Notes under the pieces: model-generated
Told to the model about the DNA's origin: nothing
The model's input: the letters and a program-made list of their open reading frames with translations, nothing else
The model's database searches: none
Part shown: positions 7,650-14,929 of the stretch, in pieces
Layout of the letters: the number at the start of each line of letters is the position of its first letter
Numbering within the stretch: the stretch's first letter is position 1
Translations under genes and position numbers: made by a program
Source of the DNA: Sulfuricurvum sp.
GTDB lineage: Bacteria; Campylobacterota; Campylobacteria; Campylobacterales; Sulfurimonadaceae
Reading direction: 5' to 3'
Length of the DNA: 36,906 nucleotides
Assembly: GCA_022729795.1 (NCBI GenBank)
Contig: DZBD01000006.1
Location: 1 to 36,906 of the forward strand

Positions 7650-8347
7650 ATATCATCACTATTATAAGCATCGCTTTTTTAGGTTCTTTTGGGCATTGTA
7701 TCGGGATGTGCGGCGGGATTGTTTTGGCGTACTCAACTATCAAAATTGACCCTCAAAGCTCCAAAATATCTCAAAGTGCTGCACATCTTCTTTACTCTTT
7801 TGGACGAGTTTTGACCTATACTGTTCTTGGCGCTATCTTTGGTGCTTTGGGAGGCGTAGCAACTTTTAGCAATAATGCGAATGGATTTTTACTTGTATTT
7901 ACGGGCTTTGTGATGGTTTTTGCAGGACTTTCTTTGATGGGAAAAATCAAATTCCTTACAGTGATAGAACACTCTTTTTCCTCTTCATCACTTTATAAAA
8001 ATGCTTTTAAAAGGGTACTCAATTCAAAATCCAATCTGAGCTTTTTTGTACTGGGAATGCTAAACGGACTTTTGCCATGTGGATTTGTATACTTTTTTGC
8101 CATCACTGCCGCAAGTACGGCCAGTCCTCTTTATGGAGCTCTCGTGATGGCAATTTTTGGTCTGAGCACTATTCCTGCAATGTTTGGACTAGGCTTTTTG
8201 ACCTCCCTCACATCTGCAACAAGTTTTAGAAAAATGATGATGAGTCTCTCTTCAATAGCAGTGATTTTATATGGTGCGTACACGATTTATAATGGTTACG
8301 AGTATATTTCTAACCCTCAAAAAACTTTAAGAGACTGTCATCATTAA
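7637..8347 (+). CDS. DsbD_2/'sulfite exporter TauE/SafE family' membrane protein
   Basis: This 236-residue polytopic protein has about six membrane helices. It carries two cysteine motifs at helix starts: GHCIGMCGG (about residues 19-27) and GLLPCGFVYF (about 146-155). The pairing of CxxxC with LxPCGxxY is characteristic of the DsbD transmembrane-like family often annotated as TauE/SafE. In Campylobacterota such genes lie near cbb3 oxidase loci and are thought to move reductant or copper across the membrane. The C terminus ends CHH, a possible metal-binding tail. It overlaps the NosL-like gene by 13 bp, so the two are probably made together. Confidence 0.75.
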   Translation: METVNIITIISIAFLGSFGHCIGMCGGIVLAYSTIKIDPQSSKISQSAAHLLYSFGRVLTYTVLGAIFGALGGVATFSNNANGFLLVFTGFVMVFAGLSLMGKIKFLTVIEHSFSSSSLYKNAFKRVLNSKSNLSFFVLGMLNGLLPCGFVYFFAITAASTASPLYGALVMAIFGLSTIPAMFGLGFLTSLTSATSFRKMMMSLSSIAVILYGAYTIYNGYEYISNPQKTLRDCHH

Positions 8348-8352
8348 CTTGC

Positions 8353-8358
8353 TATAAT
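8353..8358 (+). promoter_or_regulatory. Candidate -10 box (TATAAT) for the HDOD-polA unit
   Basis: A perfect TATAAT lies in the 37-bp gap before the HDOD gene, leaving a leader of about 20 nt that contains AAAGG before the TTG start. It is the only promoter-like element between the DsbD_2-like gene and polA. Confidence 0.5.
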
Positions 8359-8384
8359 AAGCGAAAAAAAATGAAAGGTATCTT

Positions 8385-9194
8385 TTGAAAAGCTCAATAA
8401 TAGAAAGTATCAAAGCACTTCCGCCGCTTTCCAAAACAATTTTGGATATCAACAAAGTTTATGCGAATGACAATTCTTCTATACATGATTTGGTGAAAGC
8501 TGTCGAGGGAGATCCTATGATAGTTGCAAATCTTTTAAAAGCAGCCAATTCCCCTTTGTATTTTTTCGGCAAAGATATCAAAAATGCATCCCACGCCGTG
8601 AGTTTATTCGGAATGAGTATGACACGCTCGATTGCACTTGGAAATTCTGTGAGAAAATTGTTGAATGTCGATATGAAACCTTATGGGATAACTCCCGAGA
8701 GATTTGCTGAGATATCGCATCTTCAAGCAACATTAATGCTAAGTTGGTACAAGCAGATAAGTAAAGAAAAAGCGGATAAACTTTATCTTGCAGCATTTTT
8801 GCAAGAGACGGGAAAAATTTTAATTTCGAGTGATATTATTCAAGAAGATGAGACAACCAGCTTTTATTCTGAAATCGAAAATACGAATAATATTGCAATG
8901 GTGGAAAAATCTTATGTGAAAGTTACGACATCGGAAGTAACATCTGCCGTGTTTGAGCACTGGGGTTTTGATAAAGAGTTTGTAGAGATGATTAAATATG
9001 CAGATAATCCATCAGCCGCCCCTGTAGAGGTACAAGAATACAGTATGGCATTGCATATTGTCAAAACTATTGTTTCTATAAACAAGCCTTTTTCGGAAGT
9101 GTCCATAAATATAGGTCTCAAACAAGCTGCAAATGCAGGATACAATCACAAGCTTTTGGAAAATGCGGTGAATGATTTGAAGGCAACTTTATAA
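8385..9194 (+). CDS. HDOD-domain signalling protein
   Basis: This 269-residue protein starts at TTG after AAAGGT. It contains an HDOD output domain from about residue 8: LPPLSKTILDINKVY, then DPMIVANLLKAANSPLYFF and the ASHAVSLFGMSMTRSIAL segment. HDOD domains are HD-like helical bundles that lack the catalytic pair and act in signalling, often with chemotaxis or cyclic-di-GMP proteins. There is no attached receiver or EAL domain. Its stop codon is immediately followed by the polA ATG, so the two are likely co-translated, though a functional link is not evident. Confidence 0.8.
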   Translation: MKSSIIESIKALPPLSKTILDINKVYANDNSSIHDLVKAVEGDPMIVANLLKAANSPLYFFGKDIKNASHAVSLFGMSMTRSIALGNSVRKLLNVDMKPYGITPERFAEISHLQATLMLSWYKQISKEKADKLYLAAFLQETGKILISSDIIQEDETTSFYSEIENTNNIAMVEKSYVKVTTSEVTSAVFEHWGFDKEFVEMIKYADNPSAAPVEVQEYSMALHIVKTIVSINKPFSEVSINIGLKQAANAGYNHKLLENAVNDLKATL

Positions 9195-11915
9195 ATGAGT
9201 AAAACAGTTACAATTATAGATACTTTTGGCTTTTTCTTTCGTAGTTTTTATGCACTTCCTCAGCATCTGAAAAATAAAGAGGGTTTTCCCACGGGGCTTT
9301 TGACAGGTTTTACAAACTTTATATCCACGCTTCAAAAACAGCATGACAGTGATTATATTATTTTTGCCATAGATTCAAAAGGTCCCACATTTAGAAACGA
9401 GGTAGATTCAAACTACAAAGCACATCGTGTTGCACCTCCGGAAGAATTGACTATGCAGTTGCCGATAGCAATTGAATGGATAGACAAGATGGGCTATAAA
9501 ACTCTCGGGCAAGTTGGTTTTGAAGCGGATGATATTATAGCAACGGTAGTTCGATTTGCTAAAAAGCAGGGCTATAATGTACGAGTAGTCTCCCATGATA
9601 AAGATTTGTACCAGCTTATAGATGATGGAAAAATTGTACTCGTAGATGCTATTAAAAGAAAAACGGTTGACGAAGATGCTTGTTTTGCTAAGTACGGAGT
9701 TACTCCTAAGCAGTTTATCGATTATCAATCTATTCTTGGCGATAGTGCGGATAATATTCCGGGGATTAAGGGAATAGGAAAAGTCGGTGCAGAAAAACTT
9801 CTCCAAGAATATGGTACCTTGGATAATATTTATGCAAATCTTGGGACAATCAAAGGGGCTTTGCAAAAAAAACTTATTGAATCCAAAGAAAATGCATACA
9901 TGTCTAAAATACTTGTGACTCTTAGAGATGATGTTTTTGAGAGTTTGGATTTTGAAGAGTACAAAATGGATGTTGAGCATCCCTTTTTGAATATTTACGA
10001 TGAACTTGTGAAATACGAACAAAATGCGATTTTAAGAACGCTTCAGGCAAAAGGGCATGTCTCAGAGCAGAGTCATCAAGAAGCACAAAACAGAGTAGAC
10101 AATGTAAAAGAGCAAGAAAGTACAAATATAAAGTTCAAAGCCACACTTCTTATGGATGCAAAAAAATTACATGCAATTGTAGATACTTTTGATGCAAATA
10201 CAATCGTAGCTTTTGATACGGAAACAACAGGGCTCGATTACGAAAAAGACCATTTAGTAGGTTTTAGTTTTTGCTTTAACGAGAGAGAGGCTTTTTATGT
10301 TCCTTTTGCACATTTTTATCTAGGTGTTCCTGAACAGATTAGCAAAGAGGATGCGAAATCTGCTCTACAAAAGATATTCGCCTCCAAGGTAGTGGGACAT
10401 AATATCAAGTTTGATTTGCATTTCGTAAGCAGATTTTTGGAAGATGTTTCTTTGCCTATTTATTCAGATAGTATGATTTTGGGCTGGCTTATCAATCCTG
10501 AGAGTGCATTATCGCTAGATAAACTCTCGGACAAACTTCTTGGTCATACTATGGTTTCTTTTAAAGATACAGTCAAAAAAGGGGAATCTTTTTCCGGTGT
10601 TGCCCTTGAAGATGCTTGTATTTATGCGGCAGAGGATGCATACATCACGCTGAAACTTTTTCACCGTTTTAATGAGATGCTCAAGCTCCAAAACGCATCC
10701 CATCTTATAGAAGAAGCTCGGCATGTGGAAATCCCTTTTATAACTACGCTCTTAGATATGGAAAAAGATGGGATTCAAGTAGACGGTCTTTTTCTCAAAG
10801 ATTTTTTGGTTGAGGTAAAAGAGAGTATTGCTACTTTAACACAAAAGATTTATACCTTGGCGGGAAGCGAGTTTAATATCAATTCCACTCAACAGCTCGG
10901 TGTTATCTTGTTCGAGCACCTGGGACTTCCAGTGGGGAAAAAAACGAAAACCGGTTATTCTACGGATGAAAAAGTGCTGAGTTCTCTTCAAGATGCACAT
11001 GCCATAGTTCCCCTTCTTTTGGAATACCGTGAGGTGTACAAACTTTATTCTACTTATATAGAACCGCTTTTAAAATTAAGCCTTGAAAATGAAAACAGCC
11101 GTATCCACACCTCTTTTATACAAACAGGAACGGCAACCGGAAGGCTGAGTTCTAAAAATCCAAACCTGCAAAATATCCCTACAAGAACACCTTTGGGTGC
11201 AAAAATAAGAAGAGCCTTTGTAGCAGGCGAGGGGAAAAAGCTTATCGGTATTGATTATTCTCAAATAGAGTTACGTCTTCTTGCCCATTTTTCGCAAGAC
11301 AAAGTGCTTGTCAGTGCTTTTAAAAATAATCAAGATATCCACATGCAAACTGCCATTGCACTTTTTGGCGAAGAGCAAGCAGCAGGTAAAAGAGCAATAG
11401 CAAAAACCGTTAACTTCGGGCTTCTTTACGGTATGGGGCAAAAAAAACTCTCAGAAACCTTAGGGATTACGACTAAAGAGGCAAAAGAGATTATAGAGAA
11501 GTACTTTCAAAGCTTCCCGAGCGTAAAAGCATACTTCCGCTCCATCGTAGAGAATTCCAAAAAGTATGGCTACGTAGAGACACTTTTAAAACGTCGCAGA
11601 TATTTCGATTATGAGAATGCTACTCCGATGTTTCGGGCGGCTTATGAGAGAGAATCGGTTAACTCTGTATTTCAGGGAAGTGCATCCGATTTAATTAAGC
11701 TTTCTATGAATACAATCCACGATGTAATCAAACAGGAAAAGCTCAAAGCAAAAATGCTTCTTCAAATTCACGATGAACTTATTTTTGAAGTCGACGCAAA
11801 GGAAGCACAAACGCTCGGTGCAAGATTTAAAGAGATTATGGAAAATATAACGGAGTTGCATATCCCGCTTAAAACAAGTATGAACATAGGGGATAATTGG
11901 GGAGAACTGAAATAA
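9195..11915 (+). CDS. polA: DNA polymerase I
   Basis: The 906-residue protein has all three PolI domains. The 5'-3' exonuclease spans about 1-290, with FEADDIIAT and GDSADNIPGIKGIG. The 3'-5' proofreading domain keeps its acidic residues in FDTETTGL (about 340), NIKFDLHF and YAAEDAY. The polymerase domain has motif A IDYSQIELRLLAH (about 686), motif B RAIAKTVNFGLLYG (about 735) and motif C QIHDELIFEV (about 857). The intact DEDD residues suggest active proofreading. It fills gaps in repair and removes Okazaki primers. It starts directly on the HDOD stop and carries one exact repeat copy (10720) and one variant (10994). Confidence 0.97.
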   Translation: MSKTVTIIDTFGFFFRSFYALPQHLKNKEGFPTGLLTGFTNFISTLQKQHDSDYIIFAIDSKGPTFRNEVDSNYKAHRVAPPEELTMQLPIAIEWIDKMGYKTLGQVGFEADDIIATVVRFAKKQGYNVRVVSHDKDLYQLIDDGKIVLVDAIKRKTVDEDACFAKYGVTPKQFIDYQSILGDSADNIPGIKGIGKVGAEKLLQEYGTLDNIYANLGTIKGALQKKLIESKENAYMSKILVTLRDDVFESLDFEEYKMDVEHPFLNIYDELVKYEQNAILRTLQAKGHVSEQSHQEAQNRVDNVKEQESTNIKFKATLLMDAKKLHAIVDTFDANTIVAFDTETTGLDYEKDHLVGFSFCFNEREAFYVPFAHFYLGVPEQISKEDAKSALQKIFASKVVGHNIKFDLHFVSRFLEDVSLPIYSDSMILGWLINPESALSLDKLSDKLLGHTMVSFKDTVKKGESFSGVALEDACIYAAEDAYITLKLFHRFNEMLKLQNASHLIEEARHVEIPFITTLLDMEKDGIQVDGLFLKDFLVEVKESIATLTQKIYTLAGSEFNINSTQQLGVILFEHLGLPVGKKTKTGYSTDEKVLSSLQDAHAIVPLLLEYREVYKLYSTYIEPLLKLSLENENSRIHTSFIQTGTATGRLSSKNPNLQNIPTRTPLGAKIRRAFVAGEGKKLIGIDYSQIELRLLAHFSQDKVLVSAFKNNQDIHMQTAIALFGEEQAAGKRAIAKTVNFGLLYGMGQKKLSETLGITTKEAKEIIEKYFQSFPSVKAYFRSIVENSKKYGYVETLLKRRRYFDYENATPMFRAAYERESVNSVFQGSASDLIKLSMNTIHDVIKQEKLKAKMLLQIHDELIFEVDAKEAQTLGARFKEIMENITELHIPLKTSMNIGDNWGELK
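10720..10730 (+). repeat. Signal-repeat copy GGCATGTGGAA inside polA
   Basis: Sense copy read as RHVE, between the proofreading and polymerase parts of PolI. The base before GGC is C (TCGGCATG). Confidence 0.9.
10994..11003 (-). repeat. Variant repeat GGCATGTGCA inside polA
   Basis: Minus-strand copy of the GTGCA variant, read by polA as AHA. Confidence 0.55.
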
Positions 11916-11924
11916 GACACATCC

Positions 11925-11952
11925 TTGGCATGTGGAACTATTTGGCTATAAT
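11925..11952 (+). promoter_or_regulatory. Promoter-like element TTGGCA-16 bp-TATAAT before the Rpn-type gene
   Basis: TATAAT at 11947-11952 is preceded at 16 bp by TTGGCA (11925-11930). That TTGGCA is the first half of a repeat copy, so the repeat supplies a -35-like hexamer. An AAAAAGGGA ribosome site follows before the ATG at 11985. The -10 call is fair; use of the repeat as a -35 is inference. Confidence 0.45.
11927..11937 (+). repeat. Signal-repeat copy TTGGCATGTGGAA between polA and the Rpn-type gene
   Basis: Full-consensus intergenic copy, 11 bp after the polA stop and overlapping a promoter-like element. Confidence 0.9.
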
Positions 11953-11984
11953 CATCTAAAATTTAATCAAAAAAAAGGGAATGC

Positions 11985-12857
11985 ATGAATTTTTTGGATG
12001 TGAAAACAGACTATGCCTTTAAAAAAGTGTTTGGTAGTGAAAATTCTAAAGAGATACTCAAGAGTTTTTTAAATGCCATTATTTATGAAAATGCTAAAAA
12101 TAAAATCAAAGATTTGAGTATAGCAGATCCTTACAATATTCCCATGATTAAGGGAGTAAAAGATACCTTTGTAGATGTAAAAGCAATTTTAGATGATGAC
12201 ACGAAAGTTGTCATAGAGATGCAAGTCCTCAACCATAAAGGATTTGAAAAGAGAGTGCTTTATAATGCGGCTAAAAATTATTCCGTACAGCTAAACAAGG
12301 GTGAAGAGTATCATCTGCTAAACCCCGTGATAGCATTAACTATCGTAGATTTCATAATGTTTGAAGAGAGTAAAAGCATCATCAACAGTTTTAAACTTAT
12401 CGAAAAAGAGCAATTTATAAATTATAGTGATGATATTGAACTTGTTTTTGTTGAATTACCGAAATTCACTAAAAGCTTAGATGCTTTGGAAAATATAAAA
12501 GAGCAGTGGATTTATTTTGTAAAAAATGCAGGAAGCATGGAATATATTCCAAACAGTTTGGATGAGACCGTAAAACAGGCACTTGAGAGTGTTAATGAAG
12601 CTCATCTAAATAAGGATGAACTCGAAGCGCAACACAAAAGAAAAGAGTTTATATCTATCCAAAAACTTGCAATACTCAAGGCAGATGAAGAGGGTTTTGA
12701 AAAAGGGATGGAAAAAGGGATGGAAAAAGGGATGGAAAAAGGGATGGAAAAAGGGAAGCTTGAGATTGCCAAAAACCTTCTCGATATTCTTGATAATGAA
12801 ACTATTGCTCTCAAAACAGGACTAAGCCTCCAAACAATTGCAGATTTAAGAAAATAA
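11985..12857 (+). CDS. Rpn-family PD-(D/E)xK nuclease with EKGM repeats
   Basis: This 290-residue protein opens with the family signature FLDVKTDYAFKKVFG. The nuclease core follows: D54 in KDTFVDVKA-type text, then VVIEMQ (the ExQ/ExK part of PD-(D/E)xK) and RVLYNAAKNYS. It belongs to the Rpn/'PDDEXK transposase' family (recombination-promoting nucleases). Near the C terminus, four perfect 12-bp units encode EKGM, then EKG, followed by a helical tail ending in the usual TGLSLQTIADLRK. Rpn proteins are toxic DNA endonucleases linked to phage defence, and some have a C-terminal antitoxin made from an internal start. The gene stands alone between polA and an aldo-keto reductase, and has no repeat copies inside it. 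Confidence 0.85.
   Translation: MNFLDVKTDYAFKKVFGSENSKEILKSFLNAIIYENAKNKIKDLSIADPYNIPMIKGVKDTFVDVKAILDDDTKVVIEMQVLNHKGFEKRVLYNAAKNYSVQLNKGEEYHLLNPVIALTIVDFIMFEESKSIINSFKLIEKEQFINYSDDIELVFVELPKFTKSLDALENIKEQWIYFVKNAGSMEYIPNSLDETVKQALESVNEAHLNKDELEAQHKRKEFISIQKLAILKADEEGFEKGMEKGMEKGMEKGMEKGKLEIAKNLLDILDNETIALKTGLSLQTIADLRK
12699..12755 (+). repeat. 12-bp tandem repeat (GAAAAAGGGATG) in the Rpn-type gene
   Basis: Four perfect 12-bp units are followed by a 9-bp partial unit. The period is a multiple of three, so changes in copy number would lengthen or shorten the EKGM linker without a frameshift. Each unit also places AAAAAGGG directly before an in-frame ATG. Confidence 0.95.
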
Positions 12858-12875
12858 TATTTATCGGAGTAAAAG

Positions 12876-13895
12876 ATGCAGTACAGATATATTGGAAAAA
12901 GTGGTTTAAGAGTAAGTCCTTTGTGTATGGGGACGATGACGTTCGGTACACAGACACCTGATGAAAAAGTAGCTTTTGCGATTATGGATAAGGCGTATGA
13001 ACGGGGTGTAAATTTTTTTGATACTGCTGAAATTTATCCCGTGCCACCCTCGGGTGAATTAGCCGGACTGACAGAGGAGATAGTAGGGCGATGGCTCAAA
13101 ACAAAACCGCGCGAGAGTGTAATCTTAGCTTCAAAGGTTGCGGGTGCCGCAAACGGCTGGTTTGTTCCACCTATTCGCCACGGTTTGACTGCTATGGACA
13201 GTTTTCATATAGAGCGTGCGATTGAAGGAAGCTTAAGACGTTTGGGGGCAGAGTATATAGATTTGTATCAGATGCATTGGCCGGATATTTTGGTGCCGAT
13301 TGAGGAGAGTTTGAAGGCTTTTGATAGACTAGTTCAAAGTGGAAAAGTACGTTATATAGGTACTTCTAACGATACGGCGTATGGAACTACGAAGGCTTTA
13401 ATGAGTTCAGAATTTAAAGACTATGCAAGATTTGAGTCTATACAAAACAATTTTTCACTTTTAAATAGACGTTTTTTGGATGAACTCTCAACCTTAGCAA
13501 AAAAAGAACAAATTTCACTTCTTCCGTATTCCCCTCTTGCAGGCGGTGTTTTGAGCGGAAAATACAATCAGGCGAAGGTGACGAGCGGTCGTTTCAGTGA
13601 CTACATCAACGCCACTAATCCCCGCTTACGAGTGATGGCAGATAGATTTGTGAACGAGAAAACACTCGCCTCTACACAAAAATATTTGAAAATTGCACAG
13701 GATTTTGGGCTTCATCCCGTAACGATGGCGATAGCCTGGTCCAAGCAGTTTGATTTTGTGGCTTCTACTATCATAGGTGCGACAACTCCTCAGCAATTGG
13801 ATGTGACTTTGGATGCAATGGATTTAGAATTGAGTGCTGAGGTCTTAAGCGCGTGTGATAAAGTGCATCATGAGATACTCTACCCTATGGGTTGA
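12876..13895 (+). CDS. Aldo-keto reductase (Tas-like)
   Basis: This 339-residue NADPH-dependent oxidoreductase has the full catalytic tetrad in place: D49 and Y54 (FFDTAEIYPVPP), K87 (LASKVAG) and H134 (QMHWPD). The PVPP and HWPD segments and the length are typical of the Tas-like (AKR with TIM-barrel) group rather than of sugar reductases. Near the C terminus, STIIGATTPQQLD provides the phosphate-binding loop for NADPH. The substrate is unknown; related proteins reduce aldehydes and ketones. It lies 18 bp after the Rpn-type gene with a GGAG ribosome site, so it may be read through from that promoter. Confidence 0.9.
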   Translation: MQYRYIGKSGLRVSPLCMGTMTFGTQTPDEKVAFAIMDKAYERGVNFFDTAEIYPVPPSGELAGLTEEIVGRWLKTKPRESVILASKVAGAANGWFVPPIRHGLTAMDSFHIERAIEGSLRRLGAEYIDLYQMHWPDILVPIEESLKAFDRLVQSGKVRYIGTSNDTAYGTTKALMSSEFKDYARFESIQNNFSLLNRRFLDELSTLAKKEQISLLPYSPLAGGVLSGKYNQAKVTSGRFSDYINATNPRLRVMADRFVNEKTLASTQKYLKIAQDFGLHPVTMAIAWSKQFDFVASTIIGATTPQQLDVTLDAMDLELSAEVLSACDKVHHEILYPMG

Positions 13896-13937
13896 GTTAA
13901 AACTTCTTCGGTAAAACATTTTAGAAAAAGAGCAGTA

Positions 13938-14366
13938 ATGGATAAAAAAATAGAAAAAATTTTAGAGATTTGGCATGTGCATTTTAGTGATGCAGAGAAA
14001 CAGTATTCAGAGTTTGAGAGTTCGGATATAGAGTATTTTGTCGGTTGTATGCTCTATAACCGTTTTGGATTTTCAAAAGCACTGGAAAACTTAAAAACTA
14101 TGGATTTGTCCTATGATTTTTTGTCGGCATGTGGAAATGAATATGATGCAATTCAAGAGATTATGAAAAGCATTGTTCTTGAAGATGAATATCAAAAACT
14201 TGCATTTTTGCAGAGTTATATTACAGAGGCAAAATCCAAATATACAAAAAGCGAATTGTATTTGCTTGACAGATTAGAATACCATGTGAATGCGATGGCG
14301 GTTCGTTATAGCCAAGATGTAGATGTCCATAAAATCGACTTTGAAAATCCTTTGCTCAGAAAATAG
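13938..14366 (+). CDS. Uncharacterised small acidic helical protein
   Basis: I do not recognise this 142-residue protein. It has no signal peptide or membrane segment and is rich in Glu, Asp, Tyr and Leu, with predicted helices throughout (for example EKILEIWHVHFSDAEKQYSEF and YQKLAFLQSYITEAKSKY). The two cysteines visible (about 37 and 65) form no metal motif. It sits between the aldo-keto reductase and the ThiE-like gene, 2 bp before the latter, so it is probably translated with it. It carries one exact repeat (14126, read in the unusual frame SACGN) and one variant (13972, read WHVH). Good codon use and tight spacing argue that it is a real gene. Confidence 0.7.
   Translation: MDKKIEKILEIWHVHFSDAEKQYSEFESSDIEYFVGCMLYNRFGFSKALENLKTMDLSYDFLSACGNEYDAIQEIMKSIVLEDEYQKLAFLQSYITEAKSKYTKSELYLLDRLEYHVNAMAVRYSQDVDVHKIDFENPLLRK
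13972..13981 (+). repeat. Variant repeat GGCATGTGCA in the unknown gene
   Basis: TTTGGCATGTGCA, read WHVH at residues 12-15 of the 142-residue protein. Confidence 0.55.
14126..14136 (+). repeat. Signal-repeat copy GGCATGTGGAA in the unknown gene
   Basis: The only exact coding copy read in the frame SACGN. This weighs against a purely protein-level cause for the repeats. Confidence 0.88.
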
Positions 14367-14368
14367 AG

Positions 14369-14923
14369 ATGCACAAATACCTCATTACATCCCCTGAATT
14401 TTATTCAGATACAAAGGTCGTATTTGCTCAAAGACTCCAAGAACAATTCCAAATCCACATGCCAAGCTTTGCTTTGTATAGAGATAAAACAAATCCCAAT
14501 TATGAGATTTTGGCTGCGGAATTTGTAGCGGTGTGTTCGCACTTTGAGGGGATGAAATGCTTTTTGCATCGGCATGTGGAGATGGCGAAAAAACTCGGTG
14601 CAAACGGTGTACATTTAACATCCACACAGTTTGGCGAAATAGAATCTGCCAAAGCGCTGGGACTTGAAGTGATTATCAGCACACATACGCACGAAGAGGT
14701 GCTTCAAGCCCAAATTCTCGGTGCGGATTATGTTACCTACAGTCCCATTTTTGCTTCGCCAAACAAGGGTGAACCAAAAGGGGTAGAAGATTTGAGAGAG
14801 CTTTTACAAAAGTGCAAGATAAAAGTTTTTGCACTTGGTGGAATTGTAGAGGCTTGGCATGTGCAAACGGTAGAAGAAGCAGGTGCATACGGTTTTGCCT
14901 CTATACGTTATTTTTATCGTTAA
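14369..14923 (+). CDS. thiE: Thiamine-phosphate synthase-like protein (ThiE/TenI family)
   Basis: This 184-residue TIM-barrel protein ends in the ThiE pattern: GANGVHL (78-83), then YVTYSPIFASPNKGEPKG (121-138), the equivalent of the GPVFPTxTK...G pyrophosphate loop, and VFALGGI (153-159). ThiE joins HMP-PP and thiazole phosphate into thiamine phosphate. The usual N-terminal Q-x-R-x-K is ALYRDK here, and the conserved N-D-R after strand three is not clear. It could therefore be a TenI-like relative rather than the synthase. The gene holds two exact repeats and one variant in 555 bp, among the densest in the window. Confidence 0.7.
   Translation: MHKYLITSPEFYSDTKVVFAQRLQEQFQIHMPSFALYRDKTNPNYEILAAEFVAVCSHFEGMKCFLHRHVEMAKKLGANGVHLTSTQFGEIESAKALGLEVIISTHTHEEVLQAQILGADYVTYSPIFASPNKGEPKGVEDLRELLQKCKIKVFALGGIVEAWHVQTVEEAGAYGFASIRYFYR
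14454..14463 (-). repeat. Signal-repeat copy GGCATGTGGATTT in thiE
   Basis: Minus-strand copy read as IHMPS by the gene; TTGGCATG on the other side is intact. Confidence 0.88.
14571..14580 (+). repeat. Signal-repeat copy GGCATGTGGA in thiE
   Basis: Sense copy read RHVE; the base after the 10-mer is G, not A. Confidence 0.85.
14856..14865 (+). repeat. Variant repeat TTGGCATGTGCAA in thiE
   Basis: Read AWHVQ; identical to the consensus except for C in place of the last G. Confidence 0.6.
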
Positions 14924-14929
14924 AGTGTT

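Noticed and set aside
8083..8094. GCCATGTGGATTT in the DsbD_2-like gene
   Set aside because: A core mismatch, and it encodes the conserved LPCGF motif of the family.
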